Source: Terebella lapidaria
Taxonomy: Eukaryota; Annelida; Polychaeta; Terebellida; Terebellidae
Assembly (NCBI GenBank): GCA_949152475.1
Contig: OX424570.1
Location: 24,610,694-24,674,693, forward strand
Direction: 5' to 3'
Length of the DNA stretch: 64,000 bases
Of the stretch, positions 1 through 13,447 are shown one piece after another. Both the position numbers and the translations under genes were made by a program. The notes below the pieces were generated by a model that made no database searches, was not told the origin of the DNA, and saw only the letters and a program-made list of their open reading frames with translations. The first letter of the stretch is position 1, and each line of letters opens with the position of its first letter.

Positions 1-429
1 TATTCCAGGTATCCGCAGTTGAGATCCTGCTCACGGAAGTAACGAGAGATCACGCAAAATATACAGCTCAATACTATAAGTGGTATGTGCAAACTTCAGA
101 ATTTTCCAATATCCGAGGGTTTTCTCTGCGACACGTTTCTACATTGAAGAACAATTACTATCTAGGTTCTTTTCAGAAACAGTATATTTCAGTTGACATG
201 AAGCCTTTCTTAAATTTTTTGAGGTATGTGCTGAATGTAAATATTGTATTTATGCAAACATACTCTGGCTCTGTATTTTACAGTTTGGATTGCATATTGT
301 TATCGGTTGTTGCAAAATTGCCAATTCTGTATTCGCAAATTTGTATCAATTCCTTATAATATTGGTCAGGGCGATTATTGTTACCAATACAATATGCGGG
401 TTTTATTTTAGTAATGGCCGTATCGCTAA

Positions 430-870
430 AAATATACATGTATATGACGTTAAGTTGTGGTCATAATGCTGATATTTAAATAACCTTGGTAATCTTGGTA
501 TGAAGATCTCAGGCGAAGGTCAATTGGAATAAATCATGAAAGGTCCCTCAATCCACTTGTTCTTGGAATACGCGAGGACATTATGACCCCACGATTATAT
601 TGAATAATATAATATATGGTTCAATATTCGTTCGATGGAGTTAAACGTTTATCTTATGAATCATCAGGCCAGGTTTTATTTGGCCCAATAACTCACTCAC
701 TAGTCAATAGCATGAAAGAACACAATATTGACTGGATGGACGAGAAGTACTGCATGAAAATAGGAAGCGTGGGCGTTCTGACCTTGGTGCAATATTTTGA
801 CTTTTCAGGAGGAATGGCAAGCTACCAGTAATCAAATATATACATATTTAGATATTTATATACCTTCCAC
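430..870 (+). repeat. Diverged dispersed repeat A, copy 1
   Basis: This stretch aligns by eye, with many mismatches and small indels, to 7630-8040. Shared landmarks in the same order are GTGGTCATA, TATCTTGGTATGAAG-type, AATCATCAG, GAAGCGTGGG and a final AAGCTACCA/AAACTACCA block. The short ORF at 616-831 lies inside it and is not conserved in the second copy, so it is not called as a gene. Confidence 0.6.
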
Positions 871-1494
871 GGAGCACTCTTTTGCAGAATAAAACCCCAA
901 GTATTTGCAGTATTTGCTTAGTATCATCTGAGAGCAAAACAAATAATAATATGTATGGTATAAGTACCAAACATGCGCCATCAAGAGCAACTTTCACTGT
1001 TTTGCTACATCGACAATTCCATAGTATCATAAAACATGTTGGCTGGAAATCACATCTCGGATTTACCATGTTGTGATGATATCATGTGGCATATATGATT
1101 ACCTTGATTATAGCTTCGAGCCAACGACGGTTTTAAAAAAAATTAAAATGACAGGATTAGGTTTACTGGATTTGATATTTAGACGCAATGGTAGGAATAA
1201 GTAGTGTTACAAGTAGTCAAGCAGAGTCAATGGGCTGTGGTGTTTTGGTGTCAATCATTACACAACAGATACCGGGTAGTTGATTCCGTGAACACAAAGC
1301 ATCAGATCTGGAGATTCGCAAACAATTCATTGCTGTAAGCAATATCCGTTAAATATATGCGTATACAAGTACTATTTGAAAGAATGGGAGAATGGAACAG
1401 TGTTTTTTTGTAGATTTTCCATTGTGAGTAGTAGTGACAAACGATATTTATACATACATTTATTGTATTGTAGATGTTAGGCTAAAGATACATG

Positions 1495-1672
1495 TACTGT
1501 AAAACTACTAATTTTGGCGGACGATTTATTTGGCAGATCGTCCCCCAAATATACTAGATATATGTTAAGAAAATTATGTGGTTTTGAAACCGCCAAATTA
1601 AATCTCCGCCAGATAACGTGGAGCTCACAACCGCCAAATTTAATGGCTGCCAAAATTTGTCTTTTGACAGTA
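1495..1672. mobile_element. Short inverted-repeat element (MITE-like), 178 bp
   Basis: TACTGTAAAA at the left end and TTTTGACAGTA at the right end are the tips of imperfect terminal inverted repeats of about 29 bp, each running into an ATTTTGGC/GCCAAAAT block. The interior repeats the theme GGCGG / CCGCCAAATT several times in both orientations, so the whole unit could fold. There is no coding capacity. The structure fits a non-autonomous DNA transposon; the superfamily is not assigned. Confidence 0.6.
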
Positions 1673-4068
1673 TTCGTTCATTTATGTATGTAATCTGATA
1701 TGTACCGTCTATGCGAAAATCCAAGTGCTAATATAGTATAAAACAAGTGTTTCTCATTATACAGACAAATTCATGCTTAAACCTGAGGAGGAAGTCTACA
1801 AAATCAAAAATATTTGCTAACATCAACATCAAAACAAGAGGATTATATGTCATTTTCGTCAGGAATTGTATGTATGGGTGAAATTATGATTGTATCGTCT
1901 CGACCAAAATTCGAGAGCAGCTATGCATAATAACCGAAGGATTGAAACACGGTACGAAGCATCACCTGGTCACTGTAACGGATACACTTTCACTTCCTGC
2001 AACCGATTGTATTTATCACAAGTTTTCGGGACAGGATACCAAAACCTATAGGTAGAAAGTGACTGTCAGGGCAAAGCACTCTATTATTGATTGGCATGTT
2101 TATTTTTTCAAGATATAGAATTATGATTTGAACTCTAGAATTTAAGAATGCTAGCTAGAACGCTCGTGCCCCCGGGAATTCGTTTCTTCTTCTGAATACA
2201 ATAGTTTCAATCAAATGAAGTAATTCATATAACATGTATAGTATGTCATAAAATATTTACCCATATGATATATTCATTGTTCTGTCTATGATATCTAGAT
2301 ATCTTTATATTGTCATTATAAAGGATCTCATTTGAAAAATGAACGTCGAAAAATATGGAACACAATATGTCAATATATCGTGACCATTGCCAATTTGTCT
2401 GAAACATTTTACATACAACATTTTGTCTGTACCTTTGAAATGAGACTTTCACGTGAACTATTCACAAAAGGTCGACAGTATCTTTGAACAGAACCATTCT
2501 CCAAATGGACAATCTGCGCTGAATTCTTCTGCCACGTGTTTGGTGTTGGTAAAAGCATACAACCAATGTCCAGGCAACAAACAGTGAGGAAAATGTATTA
2601 ATACAGCAAAATTTGAGTGTGAAATCAGAGTGATTGCTAAATACACATACATGAAATTACATGTATGTGAACGTATTTCCGAGAATGTTGTGAAATCAAT
2701 CTATATATGTTATCCATACATGTAGAAGGTACGGCGGCCCAATGATGCCATTATTCATGCCTGAGTTAAGGGGTTGTTACCCTCGCCATATTTTAGTCAG
2801 TGATGCGCACTGAATATTTTTGAAAATGGTTTTTCTTGAAGAAATGAACACATACTTCATATAAATGTTATATTATCATGTTAATAACTAATTTAAAGCA
2901 TTTTCAGCGCAGTTAGTATGCATTTTATGTTAAAATTGGTGAAATTGACTACCAAAATTTCGGGACATCCGTTCTTGTGGAAAAAGTCAATCACGAATGT
3001 TCCAAGTATTTTTCTGAGCATTACGACATATGCTAGTTTATAAGCCGAGAAATATGTTTTTTTGAAATTCAAATCCATTGCATCACAAATAATATTTGAA
3101 GTTCAGACATTTATTGACAACCAAACAGTTTTCCCAAGTGGCCAGTACAGGCACTATTTTTTTAACCCTTCAAGACACTGCCACAGTGAGAGGGAGACTT
3201 CAATATCATATGCTCCACTGTGCACAATTCACACTGGCTTTTACATGTAGACTGCCACATGCTAGGGCTTCTGTGTGCATTGGGCCATGACACTACTCTA
3301 TTCACTTGATCAATGCAGATACTTACCCATACTTCTAGAGTGACAGTTATAAGTTTAGAACATCTACTTGCATTTGGCATAATTCATAACACTCTGTGTT
3401 CATCAAATCACTAGCAGTACATGTATGTATTCACTGACCCTATTGTGCATAATGCTTGTGTCTAAGCATACGAAGAACACAAACCCCAAGCTAGATACAG
3501 GATACATACTGATCCCAATAACATATGATTGTAAATATCACCAGGCTTTTGATTAATTGGCATCATGGTTACAACTGACATTAATGTATCATTATTGCAC
3601 ATGGGTTGTGTCAACATAATTGATGTGAATTTCACACAATGGTAGCATTTTATTAGTACAATTCATGAGTTATGAATTGAAGCACTTCATCTTTTGACAT
3701 ACATGGATCACAAGTATGATATCAAACTTACCAGACAAAGCATGTCATGAATTAATAGTGTATTTGGTAGTATACTCCTTATCCATATGTTTATCTCACA
3801 AAGATTGTACATGGACGGTAAACAACATAAATCAATCAAAATAAATCAAATATAATACCAATAAAAAGGATTAGGAATTTATCATATTTGGCAAACAATG
3901 TTGCACATGGCCACTTGATACACTGCCATTCAAATCTTCATAATGTATTCCTGACCTACACATGTGTATCAATAACAAATTTTGAAACATACAATGTGTT
4001 GGCCACTTTATCCAATAAAATATAAAATATGAAAATATTATTAATTGGTCATTGAATCCCAAAATTGC

Positions 4069-4070
<2 letters not shown>
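1673..4070. other. AT-rich non-coding stretch
   Basis: Only short overlapping ORFs under 80 codons on both strands, none with a recognisable domain, signal peptide or credible splice context. No tRNA-like structure was seen. Probably intergenic or intronic. Confidence 0.5.
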
Positions 4071-4099
<29 letters not shown>

Positions 4100-4155
4100 G
4101 ACCACATTTATATAGCGCCCTTATCACAAATGAGTGTTCAAAGGCGCTGTACACG
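4071..4155 (+). repeat. ATT microsatellite plus TATAGCGCC/GGCGCTGTACA short repeat
   Basis: A (TTA)n run at 4071-4099 adjoins a segment with ATTTATATAGCGCCC and, 30 bp on, AAAGGCGCTGTACACG. The GGCGC pair is in inverted orientation. This arrangement resembles a short dispersed repeat common in marine invertebrate genomes; the family is from general familiarity and was not searched. Confidence 0.45.
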
Positions 4156-5819
4156 TGATGAAAATACATGGAGTTGTAAACATACATGGTTTTGATAATC
4201 TGTTTATAAGATATCCAATTGTCTTACAGTGACATTACAATACCCAAAATTGTAGTGTGCGATTCTGTACAGGTGTTTCAGAATAAATGATCCAACATGG
4301 CCAACATGCACTTAATTTGAATTTATATAAATATATATCGAACCAGGATTTATGGAGCTTGTGGTTGTGTTGTCTTCTGGCTGGGCTGTCAGGGAAGTGG
4401 TGTGGAGCTGTCAGCAACATCTGGAGTCATCTGGAGTCAGAAAAATATGAGATGATGGTTTTGTTAGATGGCACTCTATTCTGTTGCTGAAACCGATCAC
4501 ATTGCCTTGAATTGATCATTGGAATATTACAATCAAGTAAACTTCTTGATTTAGAGAAATATATACATGCTGGTGATATGAATAACTCATATAGCTGCTA
4601 ATTGATAATTACATCATATACTTGTGCCAATCAGGGCACCTAATTTAAATTTCTTGACATACATATAGAGCTACATCTACATACAATTTCATTTTGTTAT
4701 CGACATTCCTATATTTAACCACGAACTTACGGAATAGGTACTCATAGATACTTGATCAGTTTTGATAGAGACGGGGCTTCAATATACAGAACGCTTAAAT
4801 TACATGTACTTACCTGAACAAATATAATATTATATTATCCTATTTGTGAAAATGAACTCCCAATGTGCAAGAAGGGTCGAAAGAGGGTTAATAATCCGCC
4901 CCAGTACATGTGCTCGACGATTTTCCGTGTGGTTCCATGCGATCACTGATCGAGACGGGACTTGAGCAGCTGGTGAGTATTGCTCTTCACATTGAACTCA
5001 AAATCCTGTGCACGGATTTCAACGGCTTTCTCACCGGAGCGAATACAAACTCACGTGGTGACCGATATGTCAGTTATCGTCTGGAAACATGGTTTTCAGT
5101 GTTTGTCATTCCCCGATCTACAACGATTCTTTGTCTATGAACTAATATGTCTTCGATTATGTACATAATTCTGGGATTACCTCCGTCATATGGCGATATA
5201 CATGCATAACACATGGCACTGTTGGTGCCTCGCGGGAAAACATTTGGAGACGAAGCTACTGAATCTCATAGTCGCAAAATATGGTCTTTACAACCGAAGG
5301 AAATATTCCGAGGATGACAGCTATCAATTGATATCACAAAACACAATGTGATGTGTCGTACTGCGAACATTTTCTGTCGTAGTCCCGTTCAGTATTCAGT
5401 AAGTTGGTTATTTGGTGTGATCAATGGATTATACAGATTACAAAAACCGACATGACCAAAGATGAGTCTCGCGTAAGGATACATCAAACTTTGACCTGGG
5501 AAATATGTAAACACGATTTCGTGGCACCTGACGTTGAAAGTAGCCGATATTCAGACTCAATTTTACGGGGAAAAACGCATTGTCACATGGCTGTGGATAG
5601 CTCGTTATGGAGTCTACGATGTGCCAATCCCAAGTAAGTCCGCCATTCTTTGAAAATCATCAAAATAATAGCTGATATTTCAGGTCTGAGTGTTGTCCAA
5701 ATCCACGTGATATTTTGAAAATGGCGCATTTCGTAAATGTCTCAAAGACAGTCGCCCCCCCCCCTGCCCCCCGCCGTTCCCAATGGGAGTATGGAGATTA
5801 TATGAATTTTCATCTATAT

Positions 5820-6260
5820 TCGGCACATAATCTTTGCCAGCATCAGTTTCCGTGTACATTAACAACAACAACAAAATACACCAATAAACTATCGTAAACT
5901 TTTGATTGCTCTGTTGAGTTACAACTGTTCGATGAAACGTTCCAATTATTGAAATGATCCTGCTGTACAATGTCATTCTGACATGTGGTGATTATATGGA
6001 TAATGTCGTCGGAGCAAACATGATACACATCAACACTTTCCATGGAATTAAAATTGCAGTTCATTGAAAAATAATCAGGTTGGTTCTCCCTGGCAAACGC
6101 TAGGTGAGATAGTACGATAAGTACCAGTTTGAGGGTGTGCTGATAACTTCAGTGATGGCCAAGTATCAAATCTGGGAAATAGCAAACAAGTCAAGTGGAC
6201 AATATCAGGTACCATTTGAGTAAAGTGGGTCACGATGAATGGCTCAATACATGACTCAGG
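5820..6260 (+). repeat. Diverged dispersed repeat D, copy 1
   Basis: Aligns to 8860-9425 in direct orientation. Shared blocks include GTGGTGATTATAT, GATGAAAC, CTTTCCA.GGAATTAAAATTGCA and ATTTGAGT. Both overlapping minus-strand ORFs here (5680-5976 and 5843-6064) are broken in the other copy and are treated as chance ORFs in a repeat. Confidence 0.6.
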
Positions 6261-7629
6261 GATATGGGTGATTCTCTCAAACTTAGATCGCATAGATATG
6301 GAAGGGCTGATCAGTCGCTCAATGCTGCCTTGAGTAAGGTGGGTCAGGTGTATTTTCAAAGAACTCTAATGTGCACCGTGCCATAATGTCATGTACTGAA
6401 TTGTTGCCCACGCTTGATGTACATTATCGAACGGTACAAATTGTTTGTGTCTTCCTGTATATTGACCCTCCTTGCCATATAAAGATATTCCAAATTTCAC
6501 AGTTTAATCATGCATGATTGAAATTGACCTATATCCATAGAACATGGTGCTGACCAGTGAAGTGACTAAATTTTGTCAACAATACTGACTTCGCTATGCA
6601 TGGACGATTTTCCCAGAAGAGGGGATGAAATGCAAGGTGGGCCTGTACCGAATGACTTCAATTGACCTTACGACTGTCATGGTTGGACACCTTTTCTGTG
6701 AAGCGTACACCTCGGACAAATATTGCCGAACAATAGTAATCCCCTCGGACAAACAACTCAAAGCATACACCGTCGTAAGGTCAATTAATTTGCGATTGGC
6801 GCATGTACCCCACTAAACTTATGAGTTTTGTTCACAAACTTCTAAAAAAGAAGCGGTCGGTAGTGAGTCAATGAAAACACTTCCATTTAGCAAATTCAAT
6901 CATCATTCATAAACAGTACAATATTTAATTGTTCAACGTGAAGGCCAGATATACACTACTGAAGATGATATCTTATCTTATCGTATCTTATTCTCGTTTT
7001 GAATCTCTCGTTTTGAATCTGAATCTTTCCATATGAAATTTGTCTGTATGACTGCGAATTGTGGGATGGTATGTAGGCGGAATGATCCTCTCTTGTTTGT
7101 ATCTTCAAAAGAGCCATTCTGTAGACAAACAATTTGCAATTAATCTTTCTGCTAAACAGTGAGCTATTGTTGGTCAGAGCATTGGCTGGAGAAAGAACAC
7201 TGAAGGTATCAGAAAACACACATTTTTTTTGAGAAAAGTGTATTGCCGTTTCCGTCGTGAATGACAAGGAGCTATGAGGACAAGGTCGTGACCTGATATC
7301 TTGTTTTTCTCTCGCTTCTTTTGTACCCTGGACATTGCAATGTTTACCTATCTCCACCAATGCACTAAGACGTAATACTATGCATCCCACATATTATATC
7401 ATTTCATGCTGATATCATGCTGGTGTGTTTTTCATTGACACATGTGAGTACCAAAAAACATTTGTATACCTATGTACAATCTTATTACTGAAATATCAAT
7501 TACATCCGGGCCTAAAAATAAAACTGATTCCTGGGATTTCCACTATGCATGTACTACGGTAAACGAAACTGATTCCCGATGCTATGTAATGTTAGGGTTT
7601 TATGGTAATACCGGCGTTATCTCCAAACA

Positions 7630-8040
7630 TGTATTATCATGTTTCGTTGTGGTCATAGTGATGGTATTCGTATTACAAGTTATCTTGGTATGAAGGTTTC
7701 AAGCAAAGGTCAATCGCTATAAAGCTAAAGAGGTCATTCACAGCAACTGTTCTTAGAATGCATCAGGGCACCGTGACACCCCGTCCGTGTCATATCATAT
7801 AACAGATGGTTCAAAACATTTGGATTGAATTATGCGTTTAGATTATTAATCATCAGATCAGATTGTCAGTGGTCCAATAATTCACAAGTCAGGACTAGGC
7901 TACTACATGAATAAACTCAATTTTTTTTTGGATCAATGGAATGCATCGCGTGAAGGTACGAAGCGTGGGAGTTCCGACCTCACTGCAACCTTTCGGCTGG
8001 GTGTATAGCAAACTACCAATACCAAAAATAAAAACAGTTT
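7630..8040 (+). repeat. Diverged dispersed repeat A, copy 2
   Basis: Second copy of the repeat at 430-870, in the same orientation about 7.2 kb away. It is followed directly by repeat B (8215-8400) and repeat D (8860-9425), both of which recur alone elsewhere. This block is therefore the most complete copy of a larger, old, undescribed element of perhaps 1.8 kb. Confidence 0.6.
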
Positions 8041-8146
8041 TGAATAGTTGTTTTACTCACAATAGCTCTTATACTCATATTCGTACATGTATGATACACA
8101 ATCATTTAAAAAAACTAAAATTGTCAAGATAAATATATTATATTAG

Positions 8147-8192
8147 GTTGTGTGTGTGTGTGGGGGGGGGGGGGGGGGGGGACGGGGGCGAC
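8147..8192 (+). repeat. GT microsatellite followed by a 20-G homopolymer
   Basis: A (TG)n run is followed by 20 consecutive G at 8162-8181 and further G-rich sequence. Such a run can form G-quadruplex on the plus strand and is also a likely place for sequencing length errors. Confidence 0.9.
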
Positions 8193-8214
8193 CACTCGGT
8201 GCAAATTGTCCATT

Positions 8215-8400
8215 TGGGGAGTTGGTCTCTTCAAAAGTGCTGTCAACATTTCCTGAATAGCGTCATTCAGACGTGCAGACAAATTTCATATGTAAAATGT
8301 AAGAGACAAAGTGGTGATGGTCACGATAGAGTTAAATATTGGGTCAGGTATTACTTGACGTTCATTTTTCAAATCCAGATCTCCAGCCATACAGATATAT
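8215..8400 (+). repeat. Diverged dispersed repeat B, copy 1
   Basis: Aligns to 9960-10140 in direct orientation. Shared blocks include TTTCATATGTAAAATGT, GGTCACGATAGAG / AGTCACGATAGAG, ACTTTCATTTTTCGAAT-type and a closing CAGCCA. Non-coding. Confidence 0.65.
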
Positions 8401-8859
8401 ATCCCCAAAACTTTTAGGCGTTTAGGCTTTCATATAAATGTACATATTTATATACCACGGACGGAGCAATGGATACATGTATTCGGTCAAAAATATGATA
8501 TAACACTTTGTGTTATAATACTGTATAATAACATATAGTTGTATACTGCTTCATCTCGTGTACAATAGATTTCTCACACTGCCTGCCCCTGGACATCAGT
8601 ATGGCTTCCGATGTTAATATTTGGTTGGGATTTGTTTTTTATACCACAAATGAATACATTTATACGTATACCATAAGAATATAACAGTTATGACGACGAC
8701 AATTTCACATATATATTTATTGTCTGTTTAGCAGCACTACAGAGCTGTCAAAATCCAATGTTAGTTTTACACTCAACTGTTCCTAGTCGGAATACGGCGA
8801 TGAAACGGATTGACCACCGAAATACCTCTGCCCGCATCCAGCCAATCTGTTTTCGTGAA

Positions 8860-9425
8860 CATTGTCACCAACAACAAATACATAATATAACATGGGAATA
8901 CATACATTCACATTATTCTTCAAGAATCCAATTATGTTTATCACATGATATTATACGAATTTCCCATCACATTTTTTCCTAAAATTTGATCGCTTTGTTA
9001 AGTTGCAAGTTTTCGATGAAACACTACTAAATAATCTCGTAAACATTGCATTGTGACAATATCTGGCATTGACTCCAGCAAACAATCTTGTCATAGAACC
9101 GAGCCTGCTGAATATCAGGACAAGTGGTGATTATATCGATGATGTCTTTGGAGCGAGCTCGATTCACACCGACGCTTTCCACGAAATTAAAATTGCAATT
9201 TCATTGAAAATTGGTTCGGTTTATCCCATCAGCTTCTGTGTTGATGAGATGGTATGATAAGTTACCATTGACGTAATGAGGCAGGGGTAGTGTGCTTATA
9301 TCTGATCCGTTTCTGGTGTTCTGGTAATGCCACAGCCTGTAACTGGGCAATGATATCATTTCTCTGGAAAATATCATGTACAATTTGAGTGAGCAAGTCA
9401 TTTCGAAGAATGTCTGGAATAAGGT
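8860..9425 (+). repeat. Diverged dispersed repeat D, copy 2
   Basis: Second copy of the 5820-6260 repeat, about 3.1 kb away. It carries an insertion relative to copy 1 near 8890-8980. Forms the right part of the composite A-B-D block beginning at 7630. Confidence 0.6.
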
Positions 9426-9959
9426 TGAGGGCCAGTGTTTATGTTCGCAGTTTGTGATTAGATCACATTTTATACCATATATTTTATATGTTCAGATATT
9501 TCGGGAGTTTTGTACGCTCAGATGTCTCGGACATTGATACCGTGATCGGTTAATTAATTCAGCATATATTCTAGATTTTGTGTACATATAAATCAAGAAT
9601 CGTTTATTATTTTCCGAACAGAATTATGGTGACTATGCTCAATATCGGCTTATATATTCTGTATTCTAGAATCAAAATTCAAAACCAACATATCTCCGCA
9701 AACCTAGCGAAAATAAATCCAATAGATTACACATAAAAGCTTATGCGTTTGGTGAAGTGTACCAAACTAGCAATTTGGTAAACAAGTATGGCTGAATTAA
9801 TGCTGAATTCTGACATCAAAAATGGTCGTACATTAATATTTTGTTTTGTAAAAGATAACAGAGATATCGGGTCACATTCCTAAAACTCTGGCCTATGCTG
9901 TTAACACTCCTTGGCCCGGCTTGGAAATCCAATTCAGACTGACCATTTGCAAAATGGTT

Positions 9960-10140
9960 TCCTCCAAAGAAGCTGTCTACGTTTTATGAATAGTTCACGC
10001 GAAAGCTTCATTCAGATGTACACACAATTTCATATGTAAAATGTTAGAGATAGAATGACAATAGTCACGATAGAGGGATATATTGAGTCTTGTATTATTT
10101 GACTTTCATTTTTCGAATAAAGATTTTCAGCCAGACAATA
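9960..10140 (+). repeat. Diverged dispersed repeat B, copy 2
   Basis: Second copy of the 8215-8400 repeat, about 1.75 kb downstream, same orientation, clearly diverged. No coding potential seen. Confidence 0.65.
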
Positions 10141-10547
10141 TAAACTATTAAACACTGATTGATACCTGTAGGATTGGTCGAGATATACTTGAATACCTAT
10201 GTATCACGAATAAAGCAATAAGTACGTGTAATTTCTATTTGGCCAAAACTCTTGGCTTGCAGACCGACATTGCATTGCTGGTAAGAACATAGGGCTTTTC
10301 GTGAAAAGAAATCACGTGCATAAGCGCAGGATCTTATATACTGAAGTTCATTGCTCCCTAATGTATTCAGTACTAGTAGATATGTAATACAATAGCCAAC
10401 TATTATACATCGACAATAAGTATCGATGTTCCACTCTCGAAAACTGATTGAGTTAGACGAATAACGTGTGTGTGAACACTTCCAAAAAAGCCAGTGATGA
10501 CTGTAATAATATGTGTGACGATTTATTTGTTCCATTCGATGAACAAC

Positions 10548-10623
10548 TAAAGTCGACGCATAATTTATTGGCGCGAACACATCTCGTCATATCTCGGAAC
10601 ATACTGACTTGTATTATTTGAAA
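10548..10623 (-). repeat. Inverted dispersed repeat E, copy 1 (minus)
   Basis: The reverse complement of this segment matches 11785-11860 at roughly 89% over 76 bp, ending in an exactly shared block TGTTCGCGCCAATAAATT followed by ATGCGTCGACTTTA. Homology continues more weakly beyond 10623. Both copies sit in short open frames reading VRANKLCVDF, but the flanking residues diverge. Confidence 0.7.
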
Positions 10624-10700
10624 TTTATATAAAGTGAAAACGGCACCATGACCATCGTGAAACAATGGCTGTTTCTCTGTCGTGTGCGTTTCTCGTCGGT

Positions 10701-10763
10701 ATATCCTTATGGGGTTTTATAAATATATATATTTTATAAAATATATATCCTTATGGGGTTTTA
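10701..10763 (+). repeat. 44-bp direct repeat around an AT palindrome
   Basis: ATATCCTTATGGGGTTTTA occurs exactly at 10701-10719 and 10745-10763. The spacer is a TA-rich palindrome (TATAAATATATA / TATTTTATA). This looks like a local tandem duplication. Confidence 0.85.
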
Positions 10764-11784
10764 ACATGGGAATTCTCGCTTGCCATTTTGATGCTGTATG
10801 GGATTGAGACAAGTCAATGGAATAGCCGATTTGAATAGGGGCCTTCTCAATGAAGATACAATGACAATAATTAATTCTATTACTCGTGCTTGAATATATT
10901 TCGCATTAAAGAAATCACAGTCACACAATATCCACGGTAATTCTTCAGTCCGAATCTGAACTGCTGGATTTACCAGATGTATGATGACCCGATCAATGTG
11001 GATCTCGTCGATGACATTGAACGACAACTTCATGTTACGCTCATAGATATTATATGTATACATGTGTTATAGGGTACGGGTATTTTGGCTCATCTGTTAA
11101 GAAATATAGGCATATGTGCTGTACGTTGAAAATATGTTATCAGGAACAAAGTTTTGCTTGAATGATCAACAGCGCAATCAAGCACAAACATTTTGTCATT
11201 TTTCAAAAATCTTTCCCATACATTCTTTGAGACAGTCCCTCAACCAAAACTAAGCTGAGCTCAGAAGATTTCAATTGGACTCATAGGCCAGAGCAACGTG
11301 AGCATAGCCGGGCACGATACAAAGCTGGTAAAAAATTAGACATCCTGAATTATCCATTCATATATTGATGAAAACTGAATATGTTCGTCTGTTTATCGCG
11401 ATAACAATGTACTACAATCAAATATATAACTTTTGTCCTGTTCGGCCTGACATACAGTTTCACACCCAAATATAAACCAACATTCTTAGCCTTTCCGGGA
11501 CATCAAAATATGACCACTATCAGTTTTTGAACAGCATAAGTCATCACAAATTACTTTTCAGACCGTTGCACACCACTGGTCAGACCAATGACTTTTCTTT
11601 GCATTAATGAGCTGTTGCATTGGCATTCGCCACTGTTTTAACTTTCCACTTTCCCGCTCATTGTTACAATTGTAAAATCCCATTTAAAATCGTATTTATT
11701 GAAATAATTATTTTCTGTGTGAAGAACAAACTTCCAATTCACGTCAGCAACTTTGGTCACAGTCTTGTTCAAACGCTGCCTGAA

Positions 11785-11860
11785 TTTCATGTAATACAAG
11801 TCTGTAAGTTCCGAGATTTCATGAGATATGTTCGCGCCAATAAATTATGCGTCGACTTTA
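11785..11860 (+). repeat. Inverted dispersed repeat E, copy 2 (plus)
   Basis: Partner of 10548-10623 in opposite orientation, 1.2 kb away. Just upstream the frame reads FGHSLVQTL, similar to the FGHSLVRKL block of the SGNH-like ORF at 50605. The repeat may therefore descend from an SGNH-coding retroelement, but that similarity is short and weak. Confidence 0.65.
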
Positions 11861-11899
11861 TCATGTTTGGATTGTATCATCCTCTGCTATGATGGTGTG

Positions 11900-13440
11900 T
11901 TGAACCCGTTCAATCGTTCTACATAAGCATGTGGATTCACTGCCCAGGCTTCAAGTTCAGCAATGCGCCACAACTGCAAAACAACCTCTGAAAATCCATT
12001 TATTATTGCACTAAAGCGTCTTTCTACTTGTGAATCACTGAGAGAATTTGACTTGTGAAGTTTCATTCCAGCAAATTTCCTGCAAACGGTCTCATGTATG
12101 GATGATCAAGTTTGATGTTTTTTGCACATAGAATGCGCCAATGAGTATTTATTCATTATCACTTATTTTTCCTGTTTGTGATACTTTTGTCTATTTAGAG
12201 GTTTGAAAAAGCAAGGGCGTGCGACTCTTTTGCCGGGAGTATGATGTGGTGGATGTACATGTGATGACTTTCTATTCAACAGAACAATCAACAATTATTT
12301 CTTTTAACTGGAAATAGATGAGTTATCCTCACAAGAGCTGACACTGTTTATATAGAAAATAGTATACTTTATTACGGTGCTATTTGATCGATTTCGTAGC
12401 ACCGTGCAAGACTAGACATTCGTTGCTAATTTGTTAGGCATTTATCATCCTAATCGAGATTTGTTTGTGCCATTTCGCCATTTAACATGGTAATGTTATA
12501 ATTATATATTTTCTTGTATTATTTTTGTGAATCATGAAAAGTTTCAATAGTAAATATTGCACTCCTGATGAGATAGGAGAGAGGATGGTGATATCTCACT
12601 TAAATCCGCAGATAATTTTTTATCAAGATAATCATCAATACATACCGCTGATATTACTCCCTAGAGGTGTATCAAAAATAATATGGCTGTTTATGGCAAT
12701 ATAACTTTTATTGAGTTTGTATGAGAATCAAATAAACCTGATTTGTTCAGCAGGGTACTGATGGTATATTGGCATTGGAACCCCACTATTTCATTATACA
12801 TTAGGTTTCGTTAGCCCGAGATTTCGAGATCAACTGCGTATGACTACATCTCACCGTTATTCGATATTGCCATCGGCTTCAAAAGAGAAGAAGAATTCTT
12901 GCCGTTTACAAAAGTAAAACCAACATCTCTTTATTTCCACAAAATGACACACTTTAAACATTGTAATAAACATCACATAAATTATCATTTGTATTGATTA
13001 TGTCTTCATACATACAACTTCGTTGCATTCTTGCTAAGAGAAATCTTTAGGTTTTTTAAAATTTGAAACAGTATTTCTGTATGTTCACTAAACGTAGATC
13101 GTTAAAAATTGTGACGCTACATACACGCCACTTCACATACTGCAGGTATTTGCAAGTATTTTCTCACAGAAATCTTACATTAGTTCAATAACAAATCCTG
13201 AACATATTACATAGAGTTAGTTGAATTTGTTTATTCCAAATATCTTACTTCGCATCGAATTGTTTTCACTACAATCACAAAGTTTTTTGTTCGATATTTG
13301 TACCGCCGCAGATGTAGGTTACACTCTGAGGCAAAACACATGAGAGTGACACGGTTTGGAGTTAAATATTTGCTCAAAAGAAGAACGAAGCTGACTAAAA
13401 ACTGAAAAAATAAACTTCAACGTATTTTTCTCCTTTTAAT
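11900..13440. other. AT-rich non-coding stretch upstream of the candidate signal-peptide exon
   Basis: No ORF of note. A TTAAATATT motif near 13361 could serve as a weak TATA box for the candidate first exon at 13448, but it sits about 85 bp upstream of the ATG and is unremarkable for this base composition. Confidence 0.4.
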
Positions 13441-13447
13441 CCTCAAG

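Noticed and set aside
6956-7390. 144-codon minus-strand ORF
   Set aside because: Biased composition at its end from a locally repetitive ATCTTATCGTATCTTA stretch; no recognisable domain.
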